Source: Rhizobium sp. PP-CC-3A-592 (GTDB taxonomy: Bacteria > Pseudomonadota > Alphaproteobacteria > Rhizobiales > Rhizobiaceae). Taken from it: a stretch of DNA of 64,000 nt. Shown here in pieces: positions 51,781 to 61,279 of this stretch. A model generated the notes under the pieces. The model ran no database searches. It saw nothing but the letters and a program-made list of their open reading frames with translations, and had not been told where the DNA came from. The translations under genes were made by a program, and so were the position numbers. The number at the start of each line of letters is the position of its first letter. The first letter of the stretch is position 1. Where the stretch lies: positions 868,001 to 932,000 of the forward strand of contig NZ_QJSR01000002.1 of assembly GCF_003217095.1 (NCBI RefSeq). The letters run 5' to 3'.

Positions 51781-53190
51781 TCAACTGGCGCTGTCGTAGC
51801 CGGCAAGACCTCCGTCCAGCACGTTCCGCAGCATATGGAAGCCGCGGCGGACATCCTCGCGGCCGTGATTGGAAAAGGCGATGCGAACCCGATGGTGCAC
51901 CTTGTCGGAGCGTCCGGCCCTGAACTCGTCCTCGCCATCGATCAACACGCCGGCCTCGAAGGCGGCCGCCTTGAACGTGCCCGCCAGCCAGGGCTCGGGC
52001 AATTGCAGCCAGAGGAAGGGGATCTGGGGGAGGGACCGGAAATCGTGTCCGCTGAGGATATCGCGGGCGAGAGCCTCCCGCGCCTCCAACTCCGCAACGA
52101 CGCGGCTGAGGATGGCTTTGGCTTCACCGGACAGCACCAGCCTTGCGGCGCATTCCGCCAGCAGGAAGGCGGTGCCGCCGGTCAGCATCTTGTGGGCGAT
52201 CTTCACGCGGGCGGCGAAGTGCGGCGGGCAGGAGACCCAACCACCGCGAACGCCGGGTGCGACGGATTTCGACAGGCCGGAGACGACGAAGGTCCGCTCT
52301 GGCGCGAGCGCTGCAAGCATGGGCTGGGTGTCGTTCGTGAGCACGCCGTAGATGTCGTCCTCGATCAGCAAGACATTGTATCGACGGGCGATGGTGGCGA
52401 TCGCCTGACGCCGCGTGCGATCCATCGAGGCCAGCGTGGGATTCTGCAGGGTCGGCATCAGGAAGACCACGGCCGGATGCTGCTGCTGGCAGATGCGCTC
52501 GAAATCCTCCGGCACGAGGCCCTGCGCATCGATGTCCCCGGCAAGGATGCGCCGGCCCATGAGGCTGAGCGCACGCGCGACCTGGCTGTAGGTCATGTTT
52601 TCAAACAGGATGCGATCACCCGGCGCCGTCACAGCCGTGACGACGGAGACGATGGCGGCGTGGACCCCCTGCGTGACGACGATACCCTCGACATCCGGCA
52701 CCCAGTCGGCGCGTGCCATCCAGGCGGCGCCCGCTTCCTGCCAGTGCGTGGGCGCCGCGCGCGTGTAATCGGCGATCTCCGTCGGATGGTCGGAGACGAC
52801 CTGCGCCAGAATCTCCTGGATGACATGCGCCTGCCCGACATGCGATGCCCCGGTCGCATCGAAGCGCAGCTTGCCCGTCGGCGCCTCGAAAGGACGTGTG
52901 CCGGCTAAGGATTTCATCGAATCGGACGTCGTGTCGGTCGTGGTCTTCCGCTCGCGGACATAGGTGCCGCGCCCGACTTCGCCGGCCACCAGCCCGCGTT
53001 CGTGCACCAGGGTATAGGCGCGGCTGACGGTGCCGAGGGTTACGCCGATATCAAAGGCCAGATTCCGCTGTGCCGGCAGCTTTTCGCCGGGCGGCAGGGC
53101 GCCGCTGTCGATCGCAGCCTCAATGGACTGCGCGAGCTTGAGATAGAGCGGTCCGTCGCCGGCCGAGAGGTCAGGAAGCCAATTTGTCAT
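51781..53190 (-). CDS. MocR-type GntR/aminotransferase regulator
   Basis: A 469-residue regulator. The N-terminal winged helix (residues about 15-80, GTVSRAYTLVHERGLV) is joined by an 85-residue linker to a fold-type I aminotransferase domain. PLP residues are in place: Asn250 in PTLQNPT, Asp279/Tyr281 in LIEDDIYG and Lys308 in SGLSKSVAPG. It probably senses an amine or PLP and controls the divergent DUF1127 gene. The start codon lies in a repeat of TTGTCA motifs, implying self-regulation. Confidence 0.92.
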   Translation of the reverse strand: MTNWLPDLSAGDGPLYLKLAQSIEAAIDSGALPPGEKLPAQRNLAFDIGVTLGTVSRAYTLVHERGLVAGEVGRGTYVRERKTTTDTTSDSMKSLAGTRPFEAPTGKLRFDATGASHVGQAHVIQEILAQVVSDHPTEIADYTRAAPTHWQEAGAAWMARADWVPDVEGIVVTQGVHAAIVSVVTAVTAPGDRILFENMTYSQVARALSLMGRRILAGDIDAQGLVPEDFERICQQQHPAVVFLMPTLQNPTLASMDRTRRQAIATIARRYNVLLIEDDIYGVLTNDTQPMLAALAPERTFVVSGLSKSVAPGVRGGWVSCPPHFAARVKIAHKMLTGGTAFLLAECAARLVLSGEAKAILSRVVAELEAREALARDILSGHDFRSLPQIPFLWLQLPEPWLAGTFKAAAFEAGVLIDGEDEFRAGRSDKVHHRVRIAFSNHGREDVRRGFHMLRNVLDGGLAGYDSAS

Positions 53191-53226
53191 GGTGACAATA
53201 ATGACATTGCTCGATTGTCTTTGTCA
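53184..53226. promoter_or_regulatory. TTGTCA/TGACAA motif array between divergent genes
   Basis: A perfect inverted repeat TTGTCA-TGG-TGACAA (53184-53198) overlaps the MocR-gene start codon; further copies are TGACAT (53202-53207), ATTGTC (53214-53219) and TTGTCA (53221-53226). The first three are spaced by 9 bp. It is the likely operator of the MocR-type regulator. Confidence 0.5.
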
Positions 53227-53276
53227 ATTGTACGCATTGATCCGAAGCGATTTTGCAGGACTTGGAAGCAATCACG

Positions 53277-53552
53277 ATGTCGTTCGGTCAATATAATGAT
53301 ACAATTGGAACAATTTATCCCGATAGTTTCGAGCGCGAGCGGTTGTTCCGGTCGAGTGGCGACATGGTTTCGCCGCCGAGCCCGATCCGGCGCGGCTTTT
53401 TCGGACGGCTGAGAGAAAGATTTGCCGAATGGCGGATGAAGCGTGCGGGACGGCTCGTGCTCAGGGATCTGACGGACGATCAGCTGAACGATGTCGGCCT
53501 GACGCGCTGGGAGGTTCGCGAGGAGCTTGGCAAGTCGTACTTCATCAAGTGA
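53277..53552 (+). CDS. DUF1127-family small protein
   Basis: A 91-residue protein. The first 20 residues (MSFGQYNDTIGTIYPDSF) are not typical, and the C-terminal region is the DUF1127 module: basic RLRERFAEWRMKRAGR, then LRDLTDDQLNDVGLTRWE. DUF1127 proteins are small, arginine-rich, often RNA-binding or stress-linked regulators; in Agrobacterium they affect phosphate and cell surface traits. The Met at 53277 is chosen; GGAAG lies about 9 bases upstream. It is divergent from the MocR gene. Confidence 0.8.
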   Translation: MSFGQYNDTIGTIYPDSFERERLFRSSGDMVSPPSPIRRGFFGRLRERFAEWRMKRAGRLVLRDLTDDQLNDVGLTRWEVREELGKSYFIK

Positions 53553-53678
53553 GTGCCGGCACCGTATCGTCCGGTCAGCACGTCGCTCGATGGATGCAGA
53601 TCAGAGAGACTTGGTAGAGTCATAGGCGCGTCGGCGACAGCGGAGCATGATGGATGCTGGCCCGACGGCGAGACGGGA

Positions 53679-54068
53679 TCAGCAGCCTTTTTCGCCGGCC
53701 ATCCAGCGCTTGATGTCGCCTGTCATGCGCGTGCCGACCGGTTCGCTGAACAGAGGACCGAAGGCGTCGACCTTGGCCGGATGGCCTTCGGCCTGGATGA
53801 CGGCGAGCGGGCGGGCTTCGGGGTTGTTGCGCTTGACGAGCAGGATGCGCGGGCGACCGGAGAAGGAATTGAGTTCCGGCGCCAGGCGGTAGGACTTGAA
53901 GGCGGCGTCCCCCGACTTGAACCAGCAGGCATTGGCGCTGAGCGCAATGCGCTCCATCGTCGGCAGCGCCGCGACGTTGCGGACGGGTGCTGGCTCCGGT
54001 GCCGACTGGCAGCCGGACAGGAGAGCCGCAATGGCGGCCGCGATGGAGGACAGGCAGGCAGGATTCAT
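53679..54068 (-). CDS. Predicted lipoprotein
   Basis: A 129-residue protein. The lipobox is LLSGC with Cys20, after a hydrophobic signal (SSIAAAIAALL). The body has two Cys-containing ends (NACWFK and a terminal GEKGC) and a short beta-rich middle (GRPRILLVKRNN). It lies 64 bp downstream of purQ on the same strand, so it may share its transcript. No function is known. Confidence 0.7.
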   Translation of the reverse strand: MNPACLSSIAAAIAALLSGCQSAPEPAPVRNVAALPTMERIALSANACWFKSGDAAFKSYRLAPELNSFSGRPRILLVKRNNPEARPLAVIQAEGHPAKVDAFGPLFSEPVGTRMTGDIKRWMAGEKGC

Positions 54069-54132
54069 CGCTGGATCTCGGTATGGGTCCGGCTACGCCG
54101 GACGCTGTGTCGGAAAGAATCGCGGCCGATGA

Positions 54133-54804
54133 TCAGGCCGCAATGACGTCGAGAGCCGAGGCGAACAGGGCGCGACCGTCCGAGCCGCCATGCGCGGCTT
54201 CGATCAGGTTTTCCGGATGCGGCATCATGCCGAGAACATTGCCGCGGGCATTGGTGACGGCCGCGATATCGTTCATCGAGCCGTTCGGATTGGTGCCGGC
54301 CGCATAGCGGAAGACGACCTGGCCGTTGCCTTCGATGTCCTTCAGCGTTTCAGCGTCGGCAAAGTAGTTGCCGTCGTGATGGGCGACCGGGCAGCGGATG
54401 ATCTGGCCTTCCGCATAGGCGCGGGTGAAGTCCGTCGAGGCGTTGACCACTTCGAGCTTGATCTCCTTGCAGACGAACTTCAGCGAAGCGTTGCGCATCA
54501 GCGCACCCGGCAGCAGGCCGGCCTCGAGCAGGATCTGGAAGCCGTTGCAGACGCCGAGAACGCGAACGCCCTGTTCCGCCTTGGCCTTGATCGCCTGCAT
54601 GACGGGCATGCGGGCGGCAATGGCGCCGCAGCGCAGGTAATCGCCATAAGAGAAACCGCCGGGGATGACGATCAGGTCGACATCCGGAATTTCGGTTTCC
54701 GTCTGCCAGATGGTGACCGGCGGCTTGCCGGAGATCATGGTCAGGGCGGTGATCATGTCACGGTCGCGGTTGAGACCGGGGAGCTGAACGACGGCGGACT
54801 TCAT
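54133..54804 (-). CDS. purQ: Phosphoribosylformylglycinamidine synthase subunit PurQ
   Basis: A 223-residue class I glutamine amidotransferase that supplies ammonia to PurL. Nucleophile Cys is in [10 protein letters not shown], and the His/Glu of the triad are in [11 protein letters not shown]. Its ATG overlaps the stop of the small coiled-coil gene upstream by 4 bp (ATGA). Confidence 0.97.
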   Translation of the reverse strand: MKSAVVQLPGLNRDRDMITALTMISGKPPVTIWQTETEIPDVDLIVIPGGFSYGDYLRCGAIAARMPVMQAIKAKAEQGVRVLGVCNGFQILLEAGLLPGALMRNASLKFVCKEIKLEVVNASTDFTRAYAEGQIIRCPVAHHDGNYFADAETLKDIEGNGQVVFRYAAGTNPNGSMNDIAAVTNARGNVLGMMPHPENLIEAAHGGSDGRALFASALDVIAA

Positions 54805-55058
54805 GGATGCGGATCGAACCTTGCCTGTGCCTCGGCGAGCTCACGCAGCTCGAGGCGGTTTTCAATGCGGTCGAGACGGGTCTCGTGGCGTCCGAGGACG
54901 CCATAGATGTTGTGAATGTCCTGCTGAACGGAAACGAGCGTGCCACGCATGCTCTGCATCTCGCTCTTCAGTTCACCGATGGACAGATCCAGCTTGTCGA
55001 ACCGCTGATGAAACCTCTTCAGCAACTCGTACATCAGTTCATTTGTGACCTCTGCCAT
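54801..55058 (-). CDS. Small coiled-coil protein between purS and purQ
   Basis: An 85-residue hydrophilic, helical protein. Heptad-like segments ([19 protein letters not shown] and [19 protein letters not shown]) predict a coiled coil along most of its length. No family is recognised. It starts 18 bp past the purS stop with GGGAGAG upstream, and its stop overlaps purQ, so it is co-translated with the purine genes. Confidence 0.65.
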   Translation of the reverse strand: MAEVTNELMYELLKRFHQRFDKLDLSIGELKSEMQSMRGTLVSVQQDIHNIYGVLGRHETRLDRIENRLELRELAEAQARFDPHP

Positions 55059-55076
55059 GCCACTCTCCCGCAACCT

Positions 55077-55319
55077 TCAGTCGAGGGAAATAGTATAGTT
55101 CTCGATCACGGTGTTTGCCAACAGCTTATCGCACATGGCCTTTACGTCGGCTTCGGCTTTCGCGCGGTCGTCGGTGTCGACCTTGAGGTCGAACACCTTG
55201 CCCTGGCGAACCTGGCCGATGCCTTGAAAACCGAGGGCGCCGAGGGCGCCTTCGATGGCCTTGCCTTGCGGGTCGAGAACGCCGTTCTTGAGCGTTACGG
55301 TTACGCGTGCGGTGATCAC
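55077..55319 (-). CDS. purS: Phosphoribosylformylglycinamidine synthase subunit PurS
   Basis: An 80-residue small subunit of the PurLQS complex. The sequence ARVTVTLKNGVLDPQGKAI and the C-terminal NTVIENYTI are family-typical. The GTG start at 55319 has AGGA about 10 bases upstream; longer frames would run into the purC gene. It lies between purC and the coiled-coil gene. Confidence 0.95.
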   Translation of the reverse strand: MITARVTVTLKNGVLDPQGKAIEGALGALGFQGIGQVRQGKVFDLKVDTDDRAKAEADVKAMCDKLLANTVIENYTISLD

Positions 55320-55362
55320 TTGTCGTTTTCCTCGAAACTGGATGCTCTCGGGTTCTGGTGGC

Positions 55363-56127
55363 TTATTTGACCAGAACCGGACCGGAACCGCGCGGCGGCT
55401 CGTTCTCATTCATGATGCCGAGACGGCGGGCGACTTCCTGATAGGCTTCGACCAAGCCGCCCATGTCGCGGCGGAACCGGTCCTTGTCCATCTTTTCCTT
55501 CGTCACGACGTCCCAGAGGCGGCAGCTGTCCGGCGAAATCTCGTCGGCCAGGATGATCCGCATCATGTCGCCTTCAAACAGGCGGCCGCATTCGATCTTG
55601 AAATCGACCAGCTGGATGCCGACACCAAGAAACAGGCCTGTCAGGAAGTCGTTGACGCGGATGGCGAGCGCCATCACGTCGTCGAGCTCCTGCGGGCTTG
55701 CCCAACCGAAGGCCGTGATGTGCTCTTCGGAGACCATGGGGTCATCGAGCGCGTCGGCCTTGTAGTAGAATTCGATGATCGAGCGCGGCAGCACGGTGCC
55801 TTCCTCGATCCCGAGGCGCTTGGACAGCGATCCAGCCGCGACATTGCGCACGACGATCTCGAGCGGGATGATCTCGACTTCCTTGATCAACTGCTCGCGC
55901 ATGTTGAGGCGGCGGATGAAGTGGGTCGGGATGCCGATGCGGTTCAGATGCGTGAAGATATATTCGGAGATGCGGTTGTTCAGCACGCCCTTGCCATCGA
56001 TGACGTCATGCTTCTTCTTGTTGAAAGCGGTGGCATCGTCCTTGAAGAACTGTATCAGCGTGCCCGGCTCGGGGCCCTCATAGAGGATCTTGGCCTTGCC
56101 TTCATAGATTCGGCGGCGACGGTTCAT
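55363..56127 (-). CDS. purC: SAICAR synthetase
   Basis: A 254-residue SAICAR synthase. It joins aspartate to CAIR in purine synthesis. Signatures are [12 protein letters not shown] at the N-terminus, [18 protein letters not shown] and [15 protein letters not shown]. The start at 56127 ([13 protein letters not shown]) matches the usual N-terminus; the frame upstream to 56211 is not supported. First gene of the purC-purS-(coiled coil)-purQ operon. Confidence 0.98.
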   Translation of the reverse strand: MNRRRRIYEGKAKILYEGPEPGTLIQFFKDDATAFNKKKHDVIDGKGVLNNRISEYIFTHLNRIGIPTHFIRRLNMREQLIKEVEIIPLEIVVRNVAAGSLSKRLGIEEGTVLPRSIIEFYYKADALDDPMVSEEHITAFGWASPQELDDVMALAIRVNDFLTGLFLGVGIQLVDFKIECGRLFEGDMMRIILADEISPDSCRLWDVVTKEKMDKDRFRRDMGGLVEAYQEVARRLGIMNENEPPRGSGPVLVK

Positions 56128-56317
56128 AGACTCTGTCTCATATTGTTGTGGGCGCTGGGAGATGCGCCTTTTCGTTGGTGCAGTCGGGGCATGTTTTTCT
56201 CCCGGGTCCATAGCGGAAAAGAAAACATTTCACAATCGGCGTCTGATCTGTCCGTGGGAAACGCGAGGGTCGATCACTGCATTGCAGGCCTGCGCCGGCC
56301 TCATGGCGGCGGCGGGA

Positions 56318-58207
56318 TCATTCCGCGGCAGGGGAAGAACCTTCCGTCAGCAGAGCCGTATCAGCGGTCGCTGGCAGGCGTGCGCGCAGAAAGGCTTCGA
56401 TGTCCTGCGTCGCCATGGGGCGGGCGAGGGCATACCCCTGCAGAACGTCACAGCCCATCGTCCGGAGCAGATCGATCTGCGCCTGCGTCTCGACGCCTTC
56501 CGCAACGATCTCGATATCGAGCGCATGGCCCATTTCGATGATCGCGGCGATCAGGCGACGATGGCGTTCGCCGCGCGTCAGCGGGGCGATGAGCGCGCGA
56601 TCGATCTTCAGCCGCTTCGGGTGAAGGGTCGTGAGCCCGAGGACAGAGGCGTGACCGGTGCCGAAGTCGTCGATCTCGATGGCGATACCGGCTTTGCGGA
56701 TGCGATCGATCGCTTTGGACATCTCGTCGTCGAGGGCATCGAGGAAGATCGATTCGAGCATTTCGAAAACGAAGGTGCCCTTGGGGAAACTCTGCGTCGG
56801 GAAGGAAACGAGCAACTGGGGATCGAGCAAGCGGCGGGCGGAGATGTTGACGGACATGCGGGGGACATCGAGCCCTTCGAGCCTCCAGCGCAGAAAGTCC
56901 GTGCAGGCTTTTTCCGCAAGCGACCTGTCGATGCGCCACATCGCGTCGATATCTTCGGCGATCTTCAGAAATCGGTCCGGCGCGAGGACCCCGTGCTCGG
57001 GATGTCGCCAGCGCGCCAGGGTTTCGACACCGCAGACCTCGAGCGTCTTCGCATCGAACTGCAGCTGGTAGAACGGCATGAAGGCGTCGTCGTCCAGCCC
57101 GCGCAGGATGTCGTCGGCCGTCTGTTTGATGGCGCGGTTGCGATTTTCCAGCTCTGCCGTGAAAAGAACGGTGCGGCTGCCCTTCTGCGCCTTGGCGGAT
57201 GAAAGCGCGATCGCGGCGTTGATCAGCGCCTGGCGTCCGTCCACATCGTCGCCGGTCCGGGAAAGCCCGATGCTGACGCCGCAGCGACAGAGGTGGCCGT
57301 CGCAGGGGATAGGTGCTTCCAGGATGCGTATGACCTCGTCTGCGATCTGGGCTGCATTCTCCGAACGCTCGCCGGCGCCCAGCACGAATGCGAACTCGTC
57401 GCCTCCGATGCGCGCAAGCCACTCGTCTTGGAAACGCAAACTTTCCAGCAGACCGGCCACGTGAACGATGGCGGCGTCACCCGCCCTATGGCCGAGCGTA
57501 TCGTTGATCTCCTTGAAGCGGGAGAGGTCGATATGCAGGATGGCGTGGGCGGGACGGGGAGCGTCCGGGGGCGCCGGGAGGCTATCCAGCCAGCGCAGGA
57601 GAGCGTGTCGGTTCGCAAGCCCCGTGAGCTGGTCCTGCAGGGCGCGACGCTCGATCTCGCGCCAGGCGCCCTCCAGTGCCTCGTACCGCGTTTCCGACAA
57701 CGTGCGGGCCTGTTCGAGGCTCTGCTGCAGCATGACGTCGTCGGTCACATCCCAATTGGCGCCGAGTAGCCGGTGATGGCCTTTACCGTCGCGGAACGTC
57801 ACCGATCGGGAGTGGAGGTAGCGAACCTCGCCGTCGGGCCGGATGATCCGGAAGGCGTTGAAGAAGGGCTCTCCGGATGCGATTCCGGCATCGATCGTCG
57901 CCCAGGTTCGTTCGCGGTCTTCCGGATGGAGCGTTTTCTCGAGCAGATCGCCCTCGTCTTCGCCGGGCCGGTCGCCGTAGCCGAAGATCTGCATGAGAAC
58001 GGCATCGCGCGTTACACGGCCCGTCTCCAGATCCGCATCGAACACGCCGATCTTGGAAACATCGAGTGCGAGCCTCAAGCGCCGGGAAACTTCGTCCGGC
58101 GGAACCGTGTCGAAGGAAGCACGGTCGCTCTGGCTGCCTGGTTCGCTCGTCACATCCACGTCCGCCCAGCCCGGAGTACCGCCAGAGACGGGTTCGTCTT
58201 CGGGCAC
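56318..58207 (-). CDS. PAS-GGDEF-EAL cyclic-di-GMP protein
   Basis: A 629-residue protein. A PAS/PAC sensory region (residues about 40-165) is followed by GGDEF (RIGGDEFAFVL, residues 268-272) and EAL domains. The EAL motif reads ETL (GVETLARW, 395-397), but the other catalytic segments are kept (NISARRL, FEMLES, IDDFGTGHAS, KIDRAL, AEGVET, QGYALARP). It may both make and break c-di-GMP. No membrane segments were noted. It is not overlapped by its neighbours. Confidence 0.93.
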   Translation of the reverse strand: MPEDEPVSGGTPGWADVDVTSEPGSQSDRASFDTVPPDEVSRRLRLALDVSKIGVFDADLETGRVTRDAVLMQIFGYGDRPGEDEGDLLEKTLHPEDRERTWATIDAGIASGEPFFNAFRIIRPDGEVRYLHSRSVTFRDGKGHHRLLGANWDVTDDVMLQQSLEQARTLSETRYEALEGAWREIERRALQDQLTGLANRHALLRWLDSLPAPPDAPRPAHAILHIDLSRFKEINDTLGHRAGDAAIVHVAGLLESLRFQDEWLARIGGDEFAFVLGAGERSENAAQIADEVIRILEAPIPCDGHLCRCGVSIGLSRTGDDVDGRQALINAAIALSSAKAQKGSRTVLFTAELENRNRAIKQTADDILRGLDDDAFMPFYQLQFDAKTLEVCGVETLARWRHPEHGVLAPDRFLKIAEDIDAMWRIDRSLAEKACTDFLRWRLEGLDVPRMSVNISARRLLDPQLLVSFPTQSFPKGTFVFEMLESIFLDALDDEMSKAIDRIRKAGIAIEIDDFGTGHASVLGLTTLHPKRLKIDRALIAPLTRGERHRRLIAAIIEMGHALDIEIVAEGVETQAQIDLLRTMGCDVLQGYALARPMATQDIEAFLRARLPATADTALLTEGSSPAAE

Positions 58208-58246
58208 ATTTCCAAGCGTCAGGATTCACCCAGATATACGGGTAAG

Positions 58247-58804
58247 TCAAGGCTTTAGGCGGCTGAGAAACTGGGCGAAGACCATCGTGCCCTCGGGCCA
58301 TGGGCCGTGGCCCGATTCGGCGTTGAGGTGACCCGACTCGCCGGCATCCACGAGGGTCGAGCCCCAGGCATTGGCGATGTCGCCGGCATGCTCGTAGGAG
58401 CCGAAATGATCGTTGCGGCTGGCGACGATCATGGAGGGAAAGGGAAGCGGGTCGCGCGGGTAGGGGCCGAACGTCATCAGATGCTTCGGGCGGATCTTCG
58501 GGTTCTCGACATCCGGTGGAGCGACGAAGAAGGCACCGGCGATCTTGTGCTGGTTTTCCTTGGAGATGGCATGAACGGCCGTGGCGACGCCGAGGGAATG
58601 CGCAACGATGACCACCGGCTTGGTTGCGGCCTCGATCTCCTCGTTCATCCGGGCGACCCAGTCCTCGCGCACGGGCTTGACCCACTCCGCCTGTTCGACG
58701 CGACGTGCCGAGGCGAGCTTGCTTTCCCAGCGGGTCTGCCAGTGGCCGGGACCGGAGTTGGTATATCCGGGAACGATGAGGATGTCTGCTTCCGAAGCTT
58801 TCAT
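58247..58804 (-). CDS. Alpha/beta hydrolase, RBBP9/YdeN family
   Basis: A 185-residue serine hydrolase. Nucleophile Ser is in AHSLGVATA, the acidic residue near RNDHFGSYEHA and the catalytic His in GESGHLNAESG. The VPGYTNSGPGHWQ oxyanion segment is typical of the RBBP9/YdeN group. The substrate is not known. Confidence 0.9.
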   Translation of the reverse strand: MKASEADILIVPGYTNSGPGHWQTRWESKLASARRVEQAEWVKPVREDWVARMNEEIEAATKPVVIVAHSLGVATAVHAISKENQHKIAGAFFVAPPDVENPKIRPKHLMTFGPYPRDPLPFPSMIVASRNDHFGSYEHAGDIANAWGSTLVDAGESGHLNAESGHGPWPEGTMVFAQFLSRLKP

Positions 58805-58889
58805 GATGTCGCGATGTGCGGCGGCAAACCTTCGTTGTCAAGTCCCGAGGCCGTCAGGCATCGCGTTTGGGGCATGTCGCGAGCGTCGC

Positions 58890-59192
58890 CTATCGGAAAA
58901 GCTTATAGTAGGAGGCAATCTTGGCGCTGGTGTTCGAGGAGGTCATCAGGCGAATGCCGATCTGATCGCCGCGGGCCCACTGCACCATGCCGTTCAAGCG
59001 TCCGAGTTCTTCGGTGTCGATGATGACCGCCTGGCCCTGTGTTGCCTTTATATCGTAGGTCAGTTGCAGGTTCATGCCCGCATCCGAGAGATCGACCACG
59101 GTTCCGGTGCTCGTCTTGTCACGGCAGGTGACGCGCCCCGTGAGCTTGACGCGGGGCCGCGCTTCTCGTTCCATACCCATTTGTGCCGGCAT
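58890..59192 (-). CDS. PilZ-domain protein
   Basis: A 100-residue single PilZ domain. RPRVKLTGRV (RxxxR-like, with a shifted spacing) and DLSDAGMNLQL (D/NxSxxG) are the c-di-GMP-binding motifs. It sits near the GGDEF-EAL gene and may respond to the same messenger, but the genes are not obviously one operon. Confidence 0.85.
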   Translation of the reverse strand: MPAQMGMEREARPRVKLTGRVTCRDKTSTGTVVDLSDAGMNLQLTYDIKATQGQAVIIDTEELGRLNGMVQWARGDQIGIRLMTSSNTSAKIASYYKLFR

Positions 59193-59334
59193 GTTGGTTT
59201 TGCTCCCCTCGTCTGCATGTTAGCTGCAGTTTACAAAGTATCGGGAAGCATTCACCAAAGTCTTGCGCAGAACGGTCGCATTCTAGCGAATGCGGCCGTT
59301 CCGGCGGTTTCGGCGCGGCTCGGCGCGAGACGGA

Positions 59335-60636
59335 TCAGCCGAAGACGCGACGGAAGATCGTGTCGACGTGCTTGGTGTGATAGCCAAGGTCGAACTTCTC
59401 GCGGATGTCGGCTTCCGGCAGGTAACCCCGGACCTCTTCGTCGGCGAGCAGCTCTTCCAGGAAGTCCTTGCCCTGCTCCCAGACGCGCATTGCATTGCGC
59501 TGGACGAGGCGATAGGCGTCCTCCCGCGAGGCGCCGGCCTGGGTGAGGGCGAGGAGGACGCGCTGCGAATGGACGAGGCCCCGGAACTTGTTGAGGTTAC
59601 CCATCATGTTGTCGGGGTAGATCAGCAGCTTGTCGATGACATTGGTCAGGCGGGCGAGGGCGAAATCGAGCGTCACCGTCGCGTCCGGGCCGATCATGCG
59701 CTCGACGGAGGAGTGCGAGATGTCGCGCTCGTGCCAGAGCGCGACGTTTTCCATGGCGGGAATCGAGAAGGCACGCACCATGCGGGCGAGGCCCGTGAGG
59801 TTCTCGGTCAGTACCGGATTGCGCTTGTGCGGCATGGCCGACGAGCCCTTCTGGCCCGGCGAGAAATACTCTTCGGCCTCCAGAACTTCCGTGCGCTGCA
59901 GATGGCGGATTTCGGTCGCAACGCGCTCGACCGACGATGCGATGACGCCGAGGATGGCGAAGTACATGGCGTGACGGTCGCGCGGGATGACCTGCGTGGA
60001 CACCGGCTCCGGCTTCAGGCCGAGGGCGGCGGCGACATGCTCCTCGACGCGCGGGTCGATGTTGGCGAAGGTGCCGACGGCACCGGAGATGGCGCAGGTG
60101 GCAATTTCTTCCCGGGCGGCGACGAGGCGGGCGCGGCAGCGCTCGAACTCGGCATAGGCCAGCGCCAGCTTCACGCCAAAGGTCGTGGGCTCGGCGTGAA
60201 TGCCGTGCGAGCGGCCGATGGTGACCGTGTCCTTGTGCTCGAATGCGCGGCGCTTCAGGGCCTCCAGCAGGCGGTCCATATCGGCCAGCAGCAGGTCGGT
60301 CGCCTTGACGAGCTGGACGCTGAAGCAGGTGTCGAGCACGTCGGACGATGTCATGCCCTGATGGACGAAGCGGGCGTCCGGGCCGACGATTTCGGCAAGA
60401 TGCGTGAGGAAGGCAATGACGTCGTGCTTGGTGACGGCTTCGATCTCATCGATCCGGTCGACGTCGAAGGTGGCTGCGCCACCCTTTTCCCAGATGGTGC
60501 GCGCGGCCTCCTTGGGGATGACGCCGAGATCGGCAAGCGCGTCGCAGGCATGCGCCTCGATTTCGAACCAGATGCGGAACTTGGTTTCGGGCGACCAGAT
60601 GGCGACCATTTCCGGACGGGAATAGCGGGGGATCAT
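59335..60636 (-). CDS. purB: Adenylosuccinate lyase
   Basis: A 433-residue fumarase/aspartase-superfamily enzyme that acts twice in purine synthesis. The signature GSSAMPHKRNPVLTEN is intact, as are the HQGMTSSDVLDTC and TIGRSHGIHAEPTTFG segments. Length and start (IPRYSRPEM) are normal. Downstream of the rpe operon on the same strand. Confidence 0.98.
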   Translation of the reverse strand: MIPRYSRPEMVAIWSPETKFRIWFEIEAHACDALADLGVIPKEAARTIWEKGGAATFDVDRIDEIEAVTKHDVIAFLTHLAEIVGPDARFVHQGMTSSDVLDTCFSVQLVKATDLLLADMDRLLEALKRRAFEHKDTVTIGRSHGIHAEPTTFGVKLALAYAEFERCRARLVAAREEIATCAISGAVGTFANIDPRVEEHVAAALGLKPEPVSTQVIPRDRHAMYFAILGVIASSVERVATEIRHLQRTEVLEAEEYFSPGQKGSSAMPHKRNPVLTENLTGLARMVRAFSIPAMENVALWHERDISHSSVERMIGPDATVTLDFALARLTNVIDKLLIYPDNMMGNLNKFRGLVHSQRVLLALTQAGASREDAYRLVQRNAMRVWEQGKDFLEELLADEEVRGYLPEADIREKFDLGYHTKHVDTIFRRVFG

Positions 60637-60697
60637 CGGCTGTCAGCTTTCTCTCGGATATCGTTGGCCGAGCCTCTATCAAAGATGTCCGGCAAGC

Positions 60698-61279
60698 TCA
60701 ACGCCGAAGGGTGTTTCCACGCCCGTGCTCATCGTCCCGTGTCAGCCACAAGCTCATGCCGAGAAGTGCGGGAAGCCCTATCGGCAGATAGAGCCGGACG
60801 CCCATGACGATGAACTGGTAGACGGCGCCCGCACTGGTGAAGGCGAACTGGTAGAACCAGATACGGGTGGCGAAGGGTGCGTGCCAGCGGGAGAAGAACA
60901 GGCGATACTGCATGGCGAAAAGGAAGGCCGTCATGCCGATCGTCAGAAGCGTCAGGCAGAGGAAGGTGCAGGCAAAGCGTGTTTCGGCGCGCCGGCCGAG
61001 CGAAAGTGCCCGCGAGAGGAAGATGCTGATCGGCAAGGCGAGCATGCCGCCGACGAAATAGAGGACCAGAACCGACGCGGTGTGGCCCGTTCCGGCGCGC
61101 CCGTGCAGGAACAGGGAGGCGAAGGCGCAGAGCGACATCAGGAGCCCCCAGACCGGCGCGAAGAGAAAGTGGCGTCGCATACCTTGCCAGCCGGCGCGCA
61201 ACCGGTCTGCGACCGCCCTGCCAAAACTTGGACGTGGGGCGCCCGTCGGCAGCCGCGCCGGGCCGCCGTCGCTGGTCAT
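60698..61279 (-). CDS. Conserved four-helix membrane protein
   Basis: A 193-residue protein. After a 30-residue basic N-terminus there are about four hydrophobic helices ([64 protein letters not shown]). No family is recognised. The ATG at 61279 overlaps the rpe stop by 4 bases, so it is co-translated with rpe. It lies 61 bp upstream of purB. Confidence 0.7.
   Translation of the reverse strand: MTSDGGPARLPTGAPRPSFGRAVADRLRAGWQGMRRHFLFAPVWGLLMSLCAFASLFLHGRAGTGHTASVLVLYFVGGMLALPISIFLSRALSLGRRAETRFACTFLCLTLLTIGMTAFLFAMQYRLFFSRWHAPFATRIWFYQFAFTSAGAVYQFIVMGVRLYLPIGLPALLGMSLWLTRDDEHGRGNTLRR

Noticed and set aside
53636-53680. A third copy of the palindromic intergenic element (GAGCATGATGG..CCCGACGGCGAGACGG)
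   Set aside because: Only one arm resembles the element; there is no matching opposite arm.
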